Origin: Amaranthus tricolor
Taxonomy: Eukaryota > Streptophyta > Magnoliopsida > Caryophyllales > Amaranthaceae
NCBI RefSeq assembly: GCF_026212465.1
Contig: NC_080049.1
Location: forward strand, 3,931,362-3,995,361
Length of the DNA stretch: 64,000 bases
Direction: 5' to 3'
The translations under genes were made by a program, and so were the position numbers. The notes beneath the pieces are model-generated. The model was not told where the DNA came from. It saw nothing but the letters and a program-made list of their open reading frames with translations, and searched no databases. Below, one piece after another: positions 27,282 to 36,599 of the stretch; the stretch's first letter is position 1, and every line of letters starts with the position of its first letter.

Positions 27282-27342
27282 TTTAAGCGTTTTTGCCCTG
27301 TTTTTTGCGGAATTGAATAAAATAAATAAAGCTTAAACTTAG
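27282..27342. other. LTR U5 segment resembling the satellite monomer
   Basis: The LTR contains TTTAAGCGTTTTTGCC (27282-27297), then TTTTTTGCG and ATAAAGCTTAAACTTAG. Satellite monomers carry the same 16 bases followed by TTTTGCG and CATAAAGTAGCTTAAACTTGG, in the same order and strand, with about 15 additional bases in the LTR. The second copy is in the 5' LTR from 35916. The match is visible by eye; whether it reflects common origin or chance is unknown. Confidence 0.5.
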
Positions 27343-27529
27343 AGCGAAATAATTAAAAGAGACAAACGATTTTTACGTGGAAACCTTCTAGGCCTAAATA
27401 GAAGGAAAAACCACGACCCCTTGGGATTTCTAAATTCTCCACTATGTTTAAGGCAACTCGTTACAATTACATTAAACATCTTACTTCACTCGAAGCGCAT
27501 CAACTAGGCCAACTCTTCTCTCTTAAATT

Positions 27530-27649
27530 GCTTCACTCAAAGCAACAAACTTAGCTTCACTAAAAGCTAATTCTCACCACTAGCTTCACTAGAAGCTTTC
27601 TCCTTAGCTTTACTCAAAGCTAATCTCTTCTCTAGCTTCATTAAAAGCT
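27530..27649. repeat. Cluster of five imperfect palindromes in the LTR
   Basis: Five copies of a 14-16 bp motif of the form AGCTTCACTAAAAGCT lie at 27530-27543, 27553-27568, 27582-27597, 27606-27621 and 27634-27649, spaced 23-29 bp apart. Each can pair AGCTT with AAGCT. The same cluster occurs in the 5' LTR at 36164-36283. Multi-copy palindromic motifs are a described property of Sirevirus LTRs. A separate hairpin, TTAGACTC-ACCC-GAGTCTAA, follows at 27664-27683. Confidence 0.7.
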
Positions 27650-28020
27650 ATCTAATTTCCCCCTTAGACTCACCCGAGTCTAATTACAAATTCTCTCAAA
27701 AACCCTTACAAAAGGATAATAATTCTCTAAAAATAAAATCAATAAGTTGCACAAGAAAATATTATAAATTAATTGGCATTTTTAAAACAAAATTTTCTTG
27801 TAAAAATTCTCCCATAGTTACGTATGATTTAATGGCTCATACTAAGGCAAGTTTTTATGAATAACCGAGTCTCTTATTTATAGAGCTAAAATCCCTAAGA
27901 ATAAGGAATATTCCAATCCATTATCCTTAGTCATGGATTAATGAATGATGCTGAATGAATCACAAAACGGTTAATACTTCAGCCTTTGAATAAATCAAAC
28001 AAACGGTTAAGGAAATCAGT

Positions 28021-28088
28021 AACCGCTATTCACTGATAACCGCTGTTCCCTGATAACCGCTGTTCCTTAATAACCGCTGTTCCCTAAG
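28021..28088. repeat. Four tandem 17-bp repeats in LTR U3
   Basis: AACCGCTGTTCCCTGAT-type repeats start at 28021, 28038, 28055 and 28072. The 5' LTR copy spans 36655-36722, about 140 bp upstream of the TATA box in transcription order, the usual place for enhancer-type elements. Each repeat contains CGGTTA on the minus strand. Confidence 0.75.
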
Positions 28089-28752
28089 GTAGCAGTTTCT
28101 TCAGTAGTAATTTCTGTTCCCCAAATTAATGGCTGGAACTTCATGCTATATTTAGAAAACGGTTGGGTAAAACGGTTATCTATTGACTAATTCCAAAAAC
28201 GGTTATCTTTTGACTAAGTCTTAGAAAATGGTTATTTTTACTATTTTTAGGAAAAGATTATTTTTATTATTTTTCAGAAAATCCAAAAATAATTAAGACC
28301 TAACTGCTGTTCCTACATTTTAGTAGATCCAAGTTTATCTCCTAAAAATAAGGAATTAATTTTGAAACCCATACGTAAGGAATTTTAGAAATTCTTTTTG
28401 CCAATTAACTTTAATAAACTAATGCAACAAATCAACTTTATTTAATACATTAACTAAAAATAATAATTATAAATATAATAACCAGAATTTTCAGTCAACG
28501 TAGTCAACCTTCAGCTTAGGAACAGTGCGCTGTCTCCAGACTTCAGTTTAGCTAGAACATCCAACTTAGGAACAGTAGACCTGCTGTCTCCATTTTACAT
28601 CCCAAGCGATATGCTTCTCCTAACCTCTTTTGAAACCTTTTGACATGTACGTTTCCATAAGCTAAATCATAGGTACTATAAACGATCATTGTCACGACCG
28701 GATATCGACCTGCACACAATCTCTAAAAACATATTTGCTTAAATAAAGTGTA

Positions 28753-28804
28753 GTCATCATCAAAACTCAAGAGGTCCAACAAATTCCCCCTTTTTGATGA
28801 TGAC
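28753..28804. repeat. 13-bp inverted repeat across the PPT/3' LTR junction
   Basis: GTCATCATCAAAA at 28753-28765 is the exact reverse complement of TTTTGATGATGAC at 28792-28804. The arms flank the LTR terminus and the polypurine tract. The arm within the LTR recurs one base shorter in the 5' LTR because of the single-A deletion there. Confidence 0.85.
28782..28795 (-). promoter_or_regulatory. Polypurine tract (PPT)
   Basis: Minus-strand AAAAAGGGGGAATT immediately upstream of the 3' LTR (TGTTGG...). This is the expected primer site for plus-strand DNA synthesis. Its position confirms the element's orientation and the inner boundary of the 3' LTR. Confidence 0.92.
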
Positions 28805-29566
28805 AAACTTTTCAAACAAACTTAAAAACAAAATAGAGTAAAACCAATATTGAAGAGCATGTTCGAGATTAAAACAACTCTACATTACTTAGTAAATTAA
28901 ATCGTTACAATATAATTTACCAAGCATACATTAAAAACAAATTACTCTATTAATTAGAATTATTTAAAATAACTTAAGCATAATCAAAACATCGGAAGTA
29001 GTTTATAACTTAAGATTTCAAATATAACTAAAACAAAACAAAACTTACCAAACAAAACTTAAAGCACTGTAAGAACTTTTATCATAGCATTCAAGTAATC
29101 ATCAGAGCATATAAATCATAACAATCAAAGTATGTATCTCGGTATGTATATCAGAGCTAAACTGAGCTAAACTTATTAATCATCAGAGCATCAGAGCATG
29201 AATATCAGAGCATAGCCACAGTTCCTAATGTTCAACAGAATAAATGTATATCAGACTAAGCATACTCAAGCATTATTTAAGTTTGTGCCAAATATTCCCC
29301 CTTTTGACATCATTCAAAAAGAAGATAAGCAATCAAACCACAGCACTAAACATATAGTTATAGTCAAAGAGAGAATAAGGATGCACAAATTAAAAAGCAA
29401 TAACAATGAATGCAAGCATGATAAGCAAAGATTAACCAACCTAACATAGTAGCAGCATAAAAAGGTTCAATGTTAACAATGTTAAAGATTTGTACCCCAG
29501 CTGGTACCAAAAGAAAGAAATTGTTTAAAGACAGAGACAGCAGCAATGAAAATAATAAAAGGGAAA
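28805..29566 (-). other. Noncoding region between env-like ORF and PPT
   Basis: About 760 bp without a convincing gene. It holds several CATCAGAGCAT-type short repeats (29101-29215) and a second polypurine motif at 29294-29305. Two short open frames here (29228-29449 plus, 29364-29546 minus) show no recognisable domain. Confidence 0.6.
29294..29305 (-). promoter_or_regulatory. Second PPT-like motif
   Basis: Minus-strand AAAAGGGGGAAT shares 12 bases with the PPT at 28782-28795 and lies about 510 bp upstream of it. A further purine run, AAAAAAGGGGGAAA, occurs inside the env-like ORF around 30491-30504. They may act as auxiliary primers or be remnants of duplication. Confidence 0.5.
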
Positions 29567-31099
29567 CTATGAAGCAGGAGCATCTTCATCAACATATTCC
29601 GTTTCCACCTCAACTGTATCCAATTTAGCGCCAAGACGAGCCTCCATTTGAGTCATCTGGTCAGCTAATGAGGCTAGGGAAACACGAATCTCATCTTGAA
29701 ATTTGAAGAAGCGATCCTGCAAATCATCAAGCTTGAGAAGAATGGAATATAAGGGAGCAGTAGGAACGGTTGCCTGATCAAAGCTGTGTTTGTGAAATGA
29801 TGGTGATGGTGATCTTGGTGTTGGTGAAGGTGGTGGTGGAGTGAAATGATGAGTTGGTGGAGTGGTTGGCTTTGATGAGGGAAAACTATTGGGTTCAGCC
29901 CTAGAGTCTTCTTCAAGAGAAACCTTAGATTCCACCCCCTGGTCTTCTTCCTCAGAAGGAACAACCTCCTGTTCCTTAACTCCATCCCCTTCTTTCTCCT
30001 GTTCCTCCTTCTCCTCTTCTTCCTTTTTCTCCTGTTCCTTCTCTTCCTTCTCTTCCTCTTCCTCCTGTTCCTCCTTTTCCTTCCCCTCTTCCTCCTGTTC
30101 CTCATTATCAGAATCAATCTCAATCTGTTCCACAATATTTTCAAGAATCCCTTCCTCATTTAATTTAAGGCGCAAATTACTCAAACATTTTGCACCTATC
30201 ATATTGCTGGGACCCATAGGAAAACTATAATCGCCCAGTGGAACACCAAACTTTGAGAAAATCCATGACAACAAACCACCATAGCCAACCATACAACGTT
30301 TGGCTATACAATCATTTAAATGAGAAATCATCAAGGAAGGAAAATTAATCTTTATGTTGTTCACCATACAGTATATCAGGGTTGCATCTCGAAGACTTAC
30401 CTCACTACGTTTTGAGTTTCGTGGCAAGATAAACCTTCTAGCAATGTTGTACAGCAACTTATGTAAAGGAGACAGGACATTGTGACTAACTTTCCCCCTT
30501 TTTTGCCTAACCCCCAAGCATCTCCAAACATCTTTTTCATCTCTTCCAAAAAATGCAATCTTAGACCCAACATGATAAACGTCAAAACCAGTAGCAGGAA
30601 CACCTAACCACTCTCCTAAAGTCAGACTATTAAATTCAATATCAATATCTTTGATTGAACTAGAACAAACTCCATCATGAACAGCAAAATTAGAAATAAA
30701 CTCATGCATAATGTCAGGGTAAATGGGGTTGCAGCAATATACGCTCATAAGTGATTCCCATTTTTGAGTTTGTAAAATTTCATGGAATTTAGGAAAGATT
30801 GTAGATTCGTACCATTCTTTGTCTACACCAAATCCTACAGACATTTCTTTAGAAAGTTCTTCAGCATTTGAGTAATGCGTTACCTTCATTTTCTTGGTAG
30901 AGTGGGTTGAAGGTTTCTTGGATTCTCTTGTTCTTTTACCACTTGTTTGCGGAGACATAGGGGTGTCCTCTGGTTCCTTTGATGAAGACTTAGGTTTGTG
31001 AGTGAGAGAAGGTGGGTAGATAACTCGAAGAGGGACAGGTTGCTTCATTTTTGATTTCATATTCTTGGTTTTCATTGAAGTTTTTAGAGAGAAAAGCAA
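29567..31099 (-). CDS. Env-like ORF of the Sirevirus element (510 aa)
   Basis: Intact ORF between pol and the 3' LTR, the location of the envelope-like gene in Sireviruses. Residues 1-75 are basic, with a KRTRESKK-type cluster that could be a nuclear signal. Residues about 85-320 form a globular region (WYESTIFPKFHEIL, LTLGEWLGVP, GGLLSWIFSKFGVPLGDYSF) resembling the putative plant transposon protein domain of retrotransposon ORFs. Residues about 325-400 are extremely Glu/Lys-rich, 405-437 Pro/Ser-rich, and 448-495 a likely coiled coil ending in an acidic tail. I see no convincing signal peptide or membrane segment, so an envelope function is not supported by sequence. It is the only large frame of the element without a visible lesion. 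Function unknown. Confidence 0.8.
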   Translation of the reverse strand: MLFSLKTSMKTKNMKSKMKQPVPLRVIYPPSLTHKPKSSSKEPEDTPMSPQTSGKRTRESKKPSTHSTKKMKVTHYSNAEELSKEMSVGFGVDKEWYESTIFPKFHEILQTQKWESLMSVYCCNPIYPDIMHEFISNFAVHDGVCSSSIKDIDIEFNSLTLGEWLGVPATGFDVYHVGSKIAFFGRDEKDVWRCLGVRQKRGKVSHNVLSPLHKLLYNIARRFILPRNSKRSEVSLRDATLIYCMVNNIKINFPSLMISHLNDCIAKRCMVGYGGLLSWIFSKFGVPLGDYSFPMGPSNMIGAKCLSNLRLKLNEEGILENIVEQIEIDSDNEEQEEEGKEKEEQEEEEEKEEKEQEKKEEEEKEEQEKEGDGVKEQEVVPSEEEDQGVESKVSLEEDSRAEPNSFPSSKPTTPPTHHFTPPPPSPTPRSPSPSFHKHSFDQATVPTAPLYSILLKLDDLQDRFFKFQDEIRVSLASLADQMTQMEARLGAKLDTVEVETEYVDEDAPAS

Positions 31100-31572
31100 A
31101 GGAAAATGACGGAGTGCAAGGGAAGTGGAAGGAATGACGGTTTAGGGTTGAGTAAACGTGAAAGGTTAGTGAAGATGAAATGAAAGATGGGACGAGAGGG
31201 AGTAATTGTATTGGATGAAGTGACGTGTTGAGGCAGTTATCAAATCAAGACAATTGATTTTGAATTGTGAAAATGGAGTATGTTGAGATTCAACTCTTAC
31301 TTAAAAGAACTGCTGGAAAAAAAATTTATATATAATTTTTTTTTGTTTTTTTTTATTTTTTTTTTTTATTATTTATAATAAGAAAATGATAATATTATGC
31401 TACTACCGTTTGATCAAAATAATCATGCAATCATAAGAACATTCAAAGTATATACCTTTAAAAAATGCGTACCTGATCCTTTCGATAATTGATTTTTCAA
31501 TCAAGATTATTGTGGTTGATTGATCATTTTCAATTTTCATTTTGTCTCTAGGAATCATATATGACACTTCCT
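31100..31572 (-). other. Noncoding spacer between pol and env-like ORF
   Basis: About 470 bp. It contains a strongly T-rich tract on the plus strand (about 31321-31372), hence A-rich in element orientation, and no gene-like frame. A subgenomic promoter or splice acceptor for the env-like ORF could lie here but I cannot point to one. Confidence 0.5.
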
Positions 31573-33525
31573 TTAATGCAGCTTGATCATGCCAAGTTCC
31601 AATCTCATTTTCTCATGCTGTTCCCTTGGAAGCGGTTTGGTCATGATATCTGCTATTTGCTCGTTAGTGTTTACATGCTTAACAATAATATTTTTATTTT
31701 CAACATTATCCTTAAGAAAATGATGCCTAATATGAATGTGCTTTACTCGTGAGTGATGCACTGGATCTTTGGATATGCATATGGCACTGGTATTATCGCA
31801 ATAAATAGGAACACATGCATACTTAATACCAAAGTCTCTTAGCTGCTGCTTTATCCATAACATTTGGGAACAGCAAGCTGCTGCTGCTACGTACTCAGCT
31901 TCAGCGGTTGATAATGCAACAGTGTTTTGTTTCTTGGAACTCCATGAAACTAAACATGAGCCAAGAAATTGTACCATACCTGACGTGCTTTTTCTATTAA
32001 CAAGATCTCCTGCATAATCTGCATCACTAAAGCCTTTCAAATCAAAGACATCACTTTTAGGATAAAATAATGATAAATCATCTGTTCCCTTTAGATATCT
32101 CAAAATACGTTTCACTGCAGTTAGATGTGATTCTTTAGGGTTAGATTGAAATCTTGCACATAAACCAACACTAAATGAAATATCGGGTCTACTAGCAGTT
32201 AGATATAATAAAGATCCAATCATGCCTCTATACATAGTTTGGTCAATATTTGTTCCATTTGTATCTTCATCTAATCTTACATTAGTAGCCATGGGTGTAT
32301 GGTTGGTTTTAGCGTTATTCATGCCATATTTCTTAAGAAGTTCTTTTATATATTTTTGTTGATGAATAAAGATACCATTAGCAGTTTGTTTAATTTGCAA
32401 ACCAAGAAAGAAATTTAATTCTCCCATCATGCTCATTTCAAATTCAGTGCTCATAAGGTTAGCAAATTCTTTACATAGCAATTCATTTGTGGCACCAAAA
32501 ATAATATCATCAACATATATTTGAACAACTAATATATTGGAACCTTTATTCTTAAAGAATAAGGTTTTATCAATTTTACCTCTAACAAAGTCATTTTGAA
32601 TCAAAAACTTTGATAGTCTTTCATACCATTGCCTAGGAGCTTGTTTCAACCCATAAAGAGCTTTATCAAGCTTATAGACATGATCAAGACTCGAGGTATT
32701 CTCAAAGCCAGGCGGTTGTTCAACAAAAACTTCTTCATCAAGAAAACCATTCAAGAAAGCACATTTCACATCCATTTGATATAATTTAAAGTTCATAAAT
32801 GCAGCAAAAGAAATTAAGATTCTAATAGCCTCTAACCTTGCAACTGGAGCAAAAGTCTCAGTGTAATCAATACCTTCTTGTTGATTGTACCCTTTGACCA
32901 CGAGCCTTGCTTTGTTTCTTACAATTATTCCATGCTCATCTAGTTTGTTCCGAAATACCCATTTCAAACCAATTACCTTCTTGTGTTTCGGTTTGGGTTC
33001 TAAATGCCATACTTTGTTCCTTTCAAATTCGTTTAATTCATCTTGCATGGCTACAACCCATTCGGAATCCTTTAGAGCTTCTTCGTGACTTTTGGGTTCA
33101 AGTGATGATAGGAACGCAAAATGTGCACAAAAATTTCTCATTTGAGATCTAGTTTGTGTTCCTTTATTTAAGTCACTTACAATCAAATCAAGAGGATGGT
33201 ATTTTTGATATCTCCAAGGTTTTGGCATAAAATCTCTTGTGGGAACAGTAGCATGTTCTGGTTCATCAGCTTGATTAACATTCTGTTCAGCTACTGGATT
33301 GTTCTGCTCATCTGTGGGAACAGCTGGATTGGGAACAGTCTGCTGTTCCTGATGTTCTGGCAGTTTCTGAACTTGATCAGTACTTTCTGCTTCTGCTGGA
33401 ACCGGCTGTTCACCAGCTGTTTCTTGATCATGCACTTTCAATTCTTCATCATCTTCTTCTAAATTTGCAAGACCTATCTTAAAATTATTTGTATCCTGTT
33501 CACTTGAAAAAAATGTTAGTTTCAT
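31573..33525 (-). CDS. pol: Pol: reverse transcriptase and RNase H
   Basis: 650-codon open frame. Residues about 1-100 are the acidic linker after integrase. The copia RT domain spans about 150-400: [20 protein letters not shown], the first catalytic Asp in [11 protein letters not shown] (D252), [17 protein letters not shown], and YVDD at 337-340. The Ty1-type RNase H follows: FSDADYAGD (D501/D503), [10 protein letters not shown] (E542/E544), YCDNTSA (D577) and a C-terminal [10 protein letters not shown]. All catalytic residues are present. In an intact element this would be the C-terminal half of a polyprotein; here a T7 run (33507-33513) puts it out of frame with integrase, and the two frames overlap by 26 bp. 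The listed ATG is simply the first in frame. Confidence 0.95.
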   Translation of the reverse strand: MKLTFFSSEQDTNNFKIGLANLEEDDEELKVHDQETAGEQPVPAEAESTDQVQKLPEHQEQQTVPNPAVPTDEQNNPVAEQNVNQADEPEHATVPTRDFMPKPWRYQKYHPLDLIVSDLNKGTQTRSQMRNFCAHFAFLSSLEPKSHEEALKDSEWVVAMQDELNEFERNKVWHLEPKPKHKKVIGLKWVFRNKLDEHGIIVRNKARLVVKGYNQQEGIDYTETFAPVARLEAIRILISFAAFMNFKLYQMDVKCAFLNGFLDEEVFVEQPPGFENTSSLDHVYKLDKALYGLKQAPRQWYERLSKFLIQNDFVRGKIDKTLFFKNKGSNILVVQIYVDDIIFGATNELLCKEFANLMSTEFEMSMMGELNFFLGLQIKQTANGIFIHQQKYIKELLKKYGMNNAKTNHTPMATNVRLDEDTNGTNIDQTMYRGMIGSLLYLTASRPDISFSVGLCARFQSNPKESHLTAVKRILRYLKGTDDLSLFYPKSDVFDLKGFSDADYAGDLVNRKSTSGMVQFLGSCLVSWSSKKQNTVALSTAEAEYVAAAACCSQMLWIKQQLRDFGIKYACVPIYCDNTSAICISKDPVHHSRVKHIHIRHHFLKDNVENKNIIVKHVNTNEQIADIMTKPLPREQHEKMRLELGMIKLH

Positions 33526-34450
33526 CGAAAATTATGTGAACGGATTCTTCCACACCCATTGTTCTTTTGTTATAGACTCTATATGCCTTACTTTGAGATG
33601 AGTAGCCAAGAAATACTGCTTCATCACTTCTTTCATCAAATTTACCTATATTCCGTTTTCCATTAACATGTACAAAACATTTGCATCCAAACACACGAAA
33701 ATAGGCAATATTTGGTTTAACACCTTTAAACAGTTCATAGGGTGTCTTAGAAGTGATTGGTCTTATCAATACTCTATTTAAAATATAACATGCAGTATTA
33801 ACAGCCTCGGCCCAAAAATTTCTAGGTAAGCCACTAGCAATTAACATAGTTCTAGCCATTTCTTCTAAAGTTCTATTTTTCCTTTCTACAACACCATTTT
33901 GTTGTGGTGTTCTAGGGGCGGAAAAATTGTGACTTATTCCATGTTCATTGCAATAACTCATAAAGCTTGAATTTTCAAATTCTTTACCATGATCTGACCT
34001 TATGTGAACAATTTGATTATTGGTAGATTTTTGTATTTTGTTAGCGAAAGAGACAAACTCATTAAAGGCTTCATCTTTACTAACTAAAAATAAAGTCCAT
34101 GTAAATCTACTATAATCATCAACAATAACAAACACATATCTCTTGCCACTACGGCTTTGTATTCTCATAGGTCCACACAAATCCATGTGTAATAATTCAA
34201 GCGTTTTTGAGGTGGTCACAACATTCTTTGGTTTAAAAGATGACCTTACTTGTTTTCCTTTGGCACAAGGATCACATATTTCATCCTTAAGGAATTTTAT
34301 AGATGGTAGTCCTCTAACTAGGTCTTTAGATCTTAATGTATTAATCAATGAATAACTAGCATGACCTAGACGCTTATGCCAAAGAAGTGGGTCGTCTTCT
34401 ATAACGCTTAGACACGTTAGACTGTTTCTGGGAACAGTGTCCAGGTCCAC
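33500..34450 (-). CDS. pol: Pol: integrase
   Basis: 316-codon frame. An N-terminal zinc finger is visible as H25-X4-H30 (HKRLGH) with C59-X2-C62. The catalytic core has D90 (HMDLCGP), D153 (IRSDHGKEF) and E189 ([14 protein letters not shown]), with exactly 35 residues between D153 and E189, the D,D-35-E signature. The C-terminal part has the copia [15 protein letters not shown] motif. It inserts the element's cDNA into host DNA. The N-terminal end is set by a frameshift near 34524; the frame actually continues upstream from the protease region. At the 3' end it terminates early because of the T7 homopolymer shared with the RT frame. Confidence 0.93.
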   Translation of the reverse strand: MDLDTVPRNSLTCLSVIEDDPLLWHKRLGHASYSLINTLRSKDLVRGLPSIKFLKDEICDPCAKGKQVRSSFKPKNVVTTSKTLELLHMDLCGPMRIQSRSGKRYVFVIVDDYSRFTWTLFLVSKDEAFNEFVSFANKIQKSTNNQIVHIRSDHGKEFENSSFMSYCNEHGISHNFSAPRTPQQNGVVERKNRTLEEMARTMLIASGLPRNFWAEAVNTACYILNRVLIRPITSKTPYELFKGVKPNIAYFRVFGCKCFVHVNGKRNIGKFDERSDEAVFLGYSSQSKAYRVYNKRTMGVEESVHIIFDETNIFFK

Positions 34451-34798
34451 AACATAAGTGTTCCCTTTTCTGATTCCCTCAAGAACGGTGTCTCCTGTGT
34501 CATTCCTAGAAATAATGCACCCTTTTTGAAGTAAAGTTCATAGAGTTACCTTTAACGCAAAATTGAGAAATGCTTAGTAAGTTATGTTTCAAATCCTCGA
34601 CTAAAAATACATTATCGATAGCATGGGAACATGACCTTCCAACTTTCCTTTGGCAATTATCTCACCCTTCATATTGTCACCGAAGGTTACTGTTCCCCCA
34701 TCATAGGCTTCAAGTGAGAGAAATTTAGATTTGTCACCCGTCATGTGCTTGGAACACCCACTGTCGAGATACCATGAGCTGTTCCCCCTCACTTGGAC
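34451..34798 (-). pseudogene. pol: Pol: protease, frameshifted
   Basis: Minus-strand frame 34601-34792 contains WYLDSGCSKHMTGDK, the copia aspartic protease active site (D10-S11-G12), followed by FLSLEAYDGGTVTFGDN. The frame then shifts near 34625-34645, so the codons that follow (VFLVEDLKHNLLSISQF type, linking to integrase) are read in another frame. A second shift lies in the A5 run near 34524-34528. A third, in the T9 run at 34802-34810, separates protease from the upstream gag frame. As sequenced no single frame links protease to its neighbours. Confidence 0.85.
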
Positions 34799-35481
34799 CT
34801 GAAAAAAAAATAATTGTTAGTTACAGGAACCCATGCTGTCTTGGGTTCCTTGTCGATTTTACAAGAATCTGTTTTCTTCGTCCAAACGTTATCGACATAA
34901 TTTCTGTTAGAGACAGTGTACTGTTCCCTTTTGGTGCACTGATCCTTCAGATGGCCAGTTCCTCCACAGAAGGAACAGATTCTGTCACTAGGGAGATCAA
35001 CGTAAGATTTCTTCTTCTTGTTATTCTTAAAGTAATTTAGGCCTTTTAAATTTTTACTTTTGGCAACTTGAATCCATTTGGGAGAAATTTTGATTTTCCC
35101 TTTTTCTCTTGAATTTAATTCAAGCTTATCATCATTGTTACGGTTGGATTCTAGATTCAACTTTAAATTTTGAAAATCATTGCACAAATCTTTAGATGCA
35201 CCATTCAATTCTTTATTCAAGCCTAGTAATTTGTATTGTGATAACTCAATATTAAGAATAACATTTTCCATTTTAATTCTCTCCATACTTTCCTTTAGGA
35301 TTATGTTTAGGTCCAACAAACCGAAAAATCTGTTTTGGACATCATATCTAAAGGTGTTTATATAGGAGACATGGTCTTTGCTTACCTTGAGTTCCTTTTC
35401 TAATTGGAGACACTGAACATTGCAATTTTCAAGTTTAATTTGTGTCTCCTTTAGCAACTCTATTAATTTATTTTTACTCAA
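34789..35481 (-). pseudogene. gag: Gag C-terminal part with zinc knuckle
   Basis: 230-codon frame. Residues 1-115 are Leu/Glu/Lys-rich and likely coiled coil, matching the region before the nucleocapsid knuckle in Sirevirus Gag. Residues 169-182 form a CX2CX4HX4C zinc knuckle (CSFCGGTGHLKDQC) preceded by a Lys-rich stretch; it would bind element RNA. The listed start is a TTG, so the frame is really a fragment opened upstream. It is out of frame with the Gag N-terminal piece and, through the T9 run, with protease. Confidence 0.85.
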
Positions 35482-35521
35482 TTTGGATGGATGGACAAAA
35501 AAATGAGTTAGAAGAACATAC
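34799..35521 (-). other. Intron-like GT...AG segment at the gag/protease boundary
   Basis: On the minus strand CAG|GTATGT (donor at 35521) matches the plant 5' splice consensus. CTAAC at 34816-34820 followed by T9 CAG|G (acceptor at 34799) resembles a branch point, polypyrimidine tract and 3' splice site. The 723-bp segment has phase 0 on both sides, so removal would put the Gag N-terminal frame in register with the protease frame. It would also remove the zinc knuckle. This may be fortuitous. Confidence 0.3.
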
Positions 35522-35786
35522 CTGCTTTATGGCAAAGGCATTAATTTCTACCTTTTGAAAATCTTCTTTTTTCAAATACGGTTTGGGTTTGGGAGCAATT
35601 TCATGATTGGAGTTAGTAATGGTTACCTCAAAATCTCCAATTTCGATGTCTCTCCAAACTTGATAATTTTCCGCTTTGATGAAAATCTCCATCCTATTCT
35701 TCCATTATGTATAGAATTTTTCCATCGAACATGGGCGGTCTTTGAGTAGAATAACCTTCTTCCATTCGCTCGTTCATAATTGACAT
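35474..35786 (-). pseudogene. gag: Gag N-terminal part, frameshifted and truncated
   Basis: The probable gag start is the ATG at 35786, about 50 bases after the PBS; the frame includes STQRPPMFDGK, typical of a Sirevirus Gag N-terminus. An extra A in the run around 35730 shifts the frame, and a stop codon lies close behind. The matching frame resumes at 35692 (MEIFIKAENYQVWRD, then FQKVEINAFAIK) and ends at 35474. Together with the C-terminal fragment gag spans only about 1 kb, roughly half the usual Sirevirus length, and most of the central capsid-like (UBN2-type) domain is absent. The loss appears to be at about 35515-35525. Confidence 0.8.
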
Positions 35787-35839
35787 TTTCGGGAACACCA
35801 GAATCTGCCCTCAGGGTTTCCTGATCTACTGGGAACAGG

Positions 35840-35851
35840 GCTCTGATACCA
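35840..35851 (-). promoter_or_regulatory. Primer binding site (initiator tRNA-Met)
   Basis: Minus-strand TGGTATCAGAGC, two bases after the 5' LTR, is complementary to the 3' end of plant initiator tRNA-Met. This is the usual minus-strand primer for Ty1/copia elements, and it fixes the inner boundary of the 5' LTR. Confidence 0.95.
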
Positions 35852-36508
35852 ATTGTAGACTCAATTAGGAACGGGAACAGCAACAAGAGGGGGGGTGAAT
35901 TGTTGTTGTTACTAGTTTAAGCGTTTTTGCCCTGTTTTTTGCGGAATTGAATAAAATAAATAAAGCTTAAACTTAGAGCGAAATAATTAAAAGAGACAAA
36001 CGATTTTTACGTGGAAACCTTCTAGGCCTAAATAGAAGGAAAAACCACGACCCCTTGGGATTTCTAAATTCTCCACTATGTTTAAGGCAACTCGTTACAA
36101 TTACATTAAACATCTTACTTCACTCGAAGCGCATCAACTAGGCCAACTCTTCTCTCTTAAATTGCTTCACTCAAAGCAACAAACTTAGCTTCACTAAAAG
36201 CTAATTCTCACCACTAGCTTCACTAGAAGCTTTCTCCTTAGCTTTACTCAAAGCTAATCTCTTCTCTAGCTTCATTAAAAGCTATCTAATTTCCCCCTTA
36301 GACTCACCCGAGTCTAATTACAAATTCTCTCAAAAACCCTTACAAAAGGATAATAATTCTCTAAAAATAAAATCAATAAGTTGCACAAGAAAATATTATA
36401 AATTAATTGGCATTTTTAAAACAAAATTTTCTTGTAAAAATTCTCCCATAGTTACGTATGATTTAATGGCTCATACTAAGGCAAGTTTTTATGAATAACC
36501 GAGTCTCT

Positions 36509-36516
36509 TATTTATA
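36509..36516 (-). promoter_or_regulatory. TATA box of the 5' LTR promoter
   Basis: Minus-strand TATAAATA within CTCTATAAATAAGAGAC, about 900 bp into the LTR. Transcription would be expected to start roughly 25-35 bases downstream, near 36480. The 3' LTR copy is at 27875-27882. Confidence 0.8.
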
Positions 36517-36599
36517 GAGCTAAAATCCCTAAGAATAAGGAATATTCCAATCCATTATCCTTAGTCATGGATTAATGAATGATGCTGAATGAATCACAA

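Larger units (their letters stand above)
27220..28781 (-). repeat. 3' LTR (1,562 bp)
   Basis: Starts TGTAGACTCAATTAGG and ends GAGGTCCAACA on the + strand; in element orientation it begins TGTTGGACCTC and ends CTACA. By eye it matches the other LTR except for C/T in ATACT(C/T)AGCC near 27980, T/A in AATTT(T/A)CAGTC near 28491, and one extra A in CATCAAAACTC near 28764. It holds a set of AGCTT-centred palindromes (27530-27649), a 17-bp tandem repeat (28021-28088), AACGGTTA motifs and a TATA box at 27875-27882. Confidence 0.97.

Noticed and set aside
17411..28000. Many short plus-strand open frames of 60-143 codons with similar products inside the satellite
   Set aside because: They follow the repeat period, start and stop with monomer variants, shift frame because 169 is not a multiple of three, and show no domain. 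They are by-products of the tandem repeat.
29674..30230. Arg-rich (minus) and Ser-rich (plus) open frames over the env-like ORF
   Set aside because: They are other-frame readings of the Glu/Lys-rich codon run of the real ORF and have no independent support.
31321..31372. Long T-rich tract as a possible poly(A) tail of a nested retroposon
   Set aside because: No flanking duplication or retroposon body is visible; it lies in the normal spacer between pol and the env-like ORF.
33196..33462. Plus-strand open frames of 60-88 codons across the pol region
   Set aside because: They are antisense shadows of the integrase and RT frames, without recognisable domains.
35623..35886. 87-codon minus frame over the PBS and gag start
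   Set aside because: It overlaps the LTR end and the Gag N-terminal codons in another frame; the Gag-like residues belong to the other two frames.
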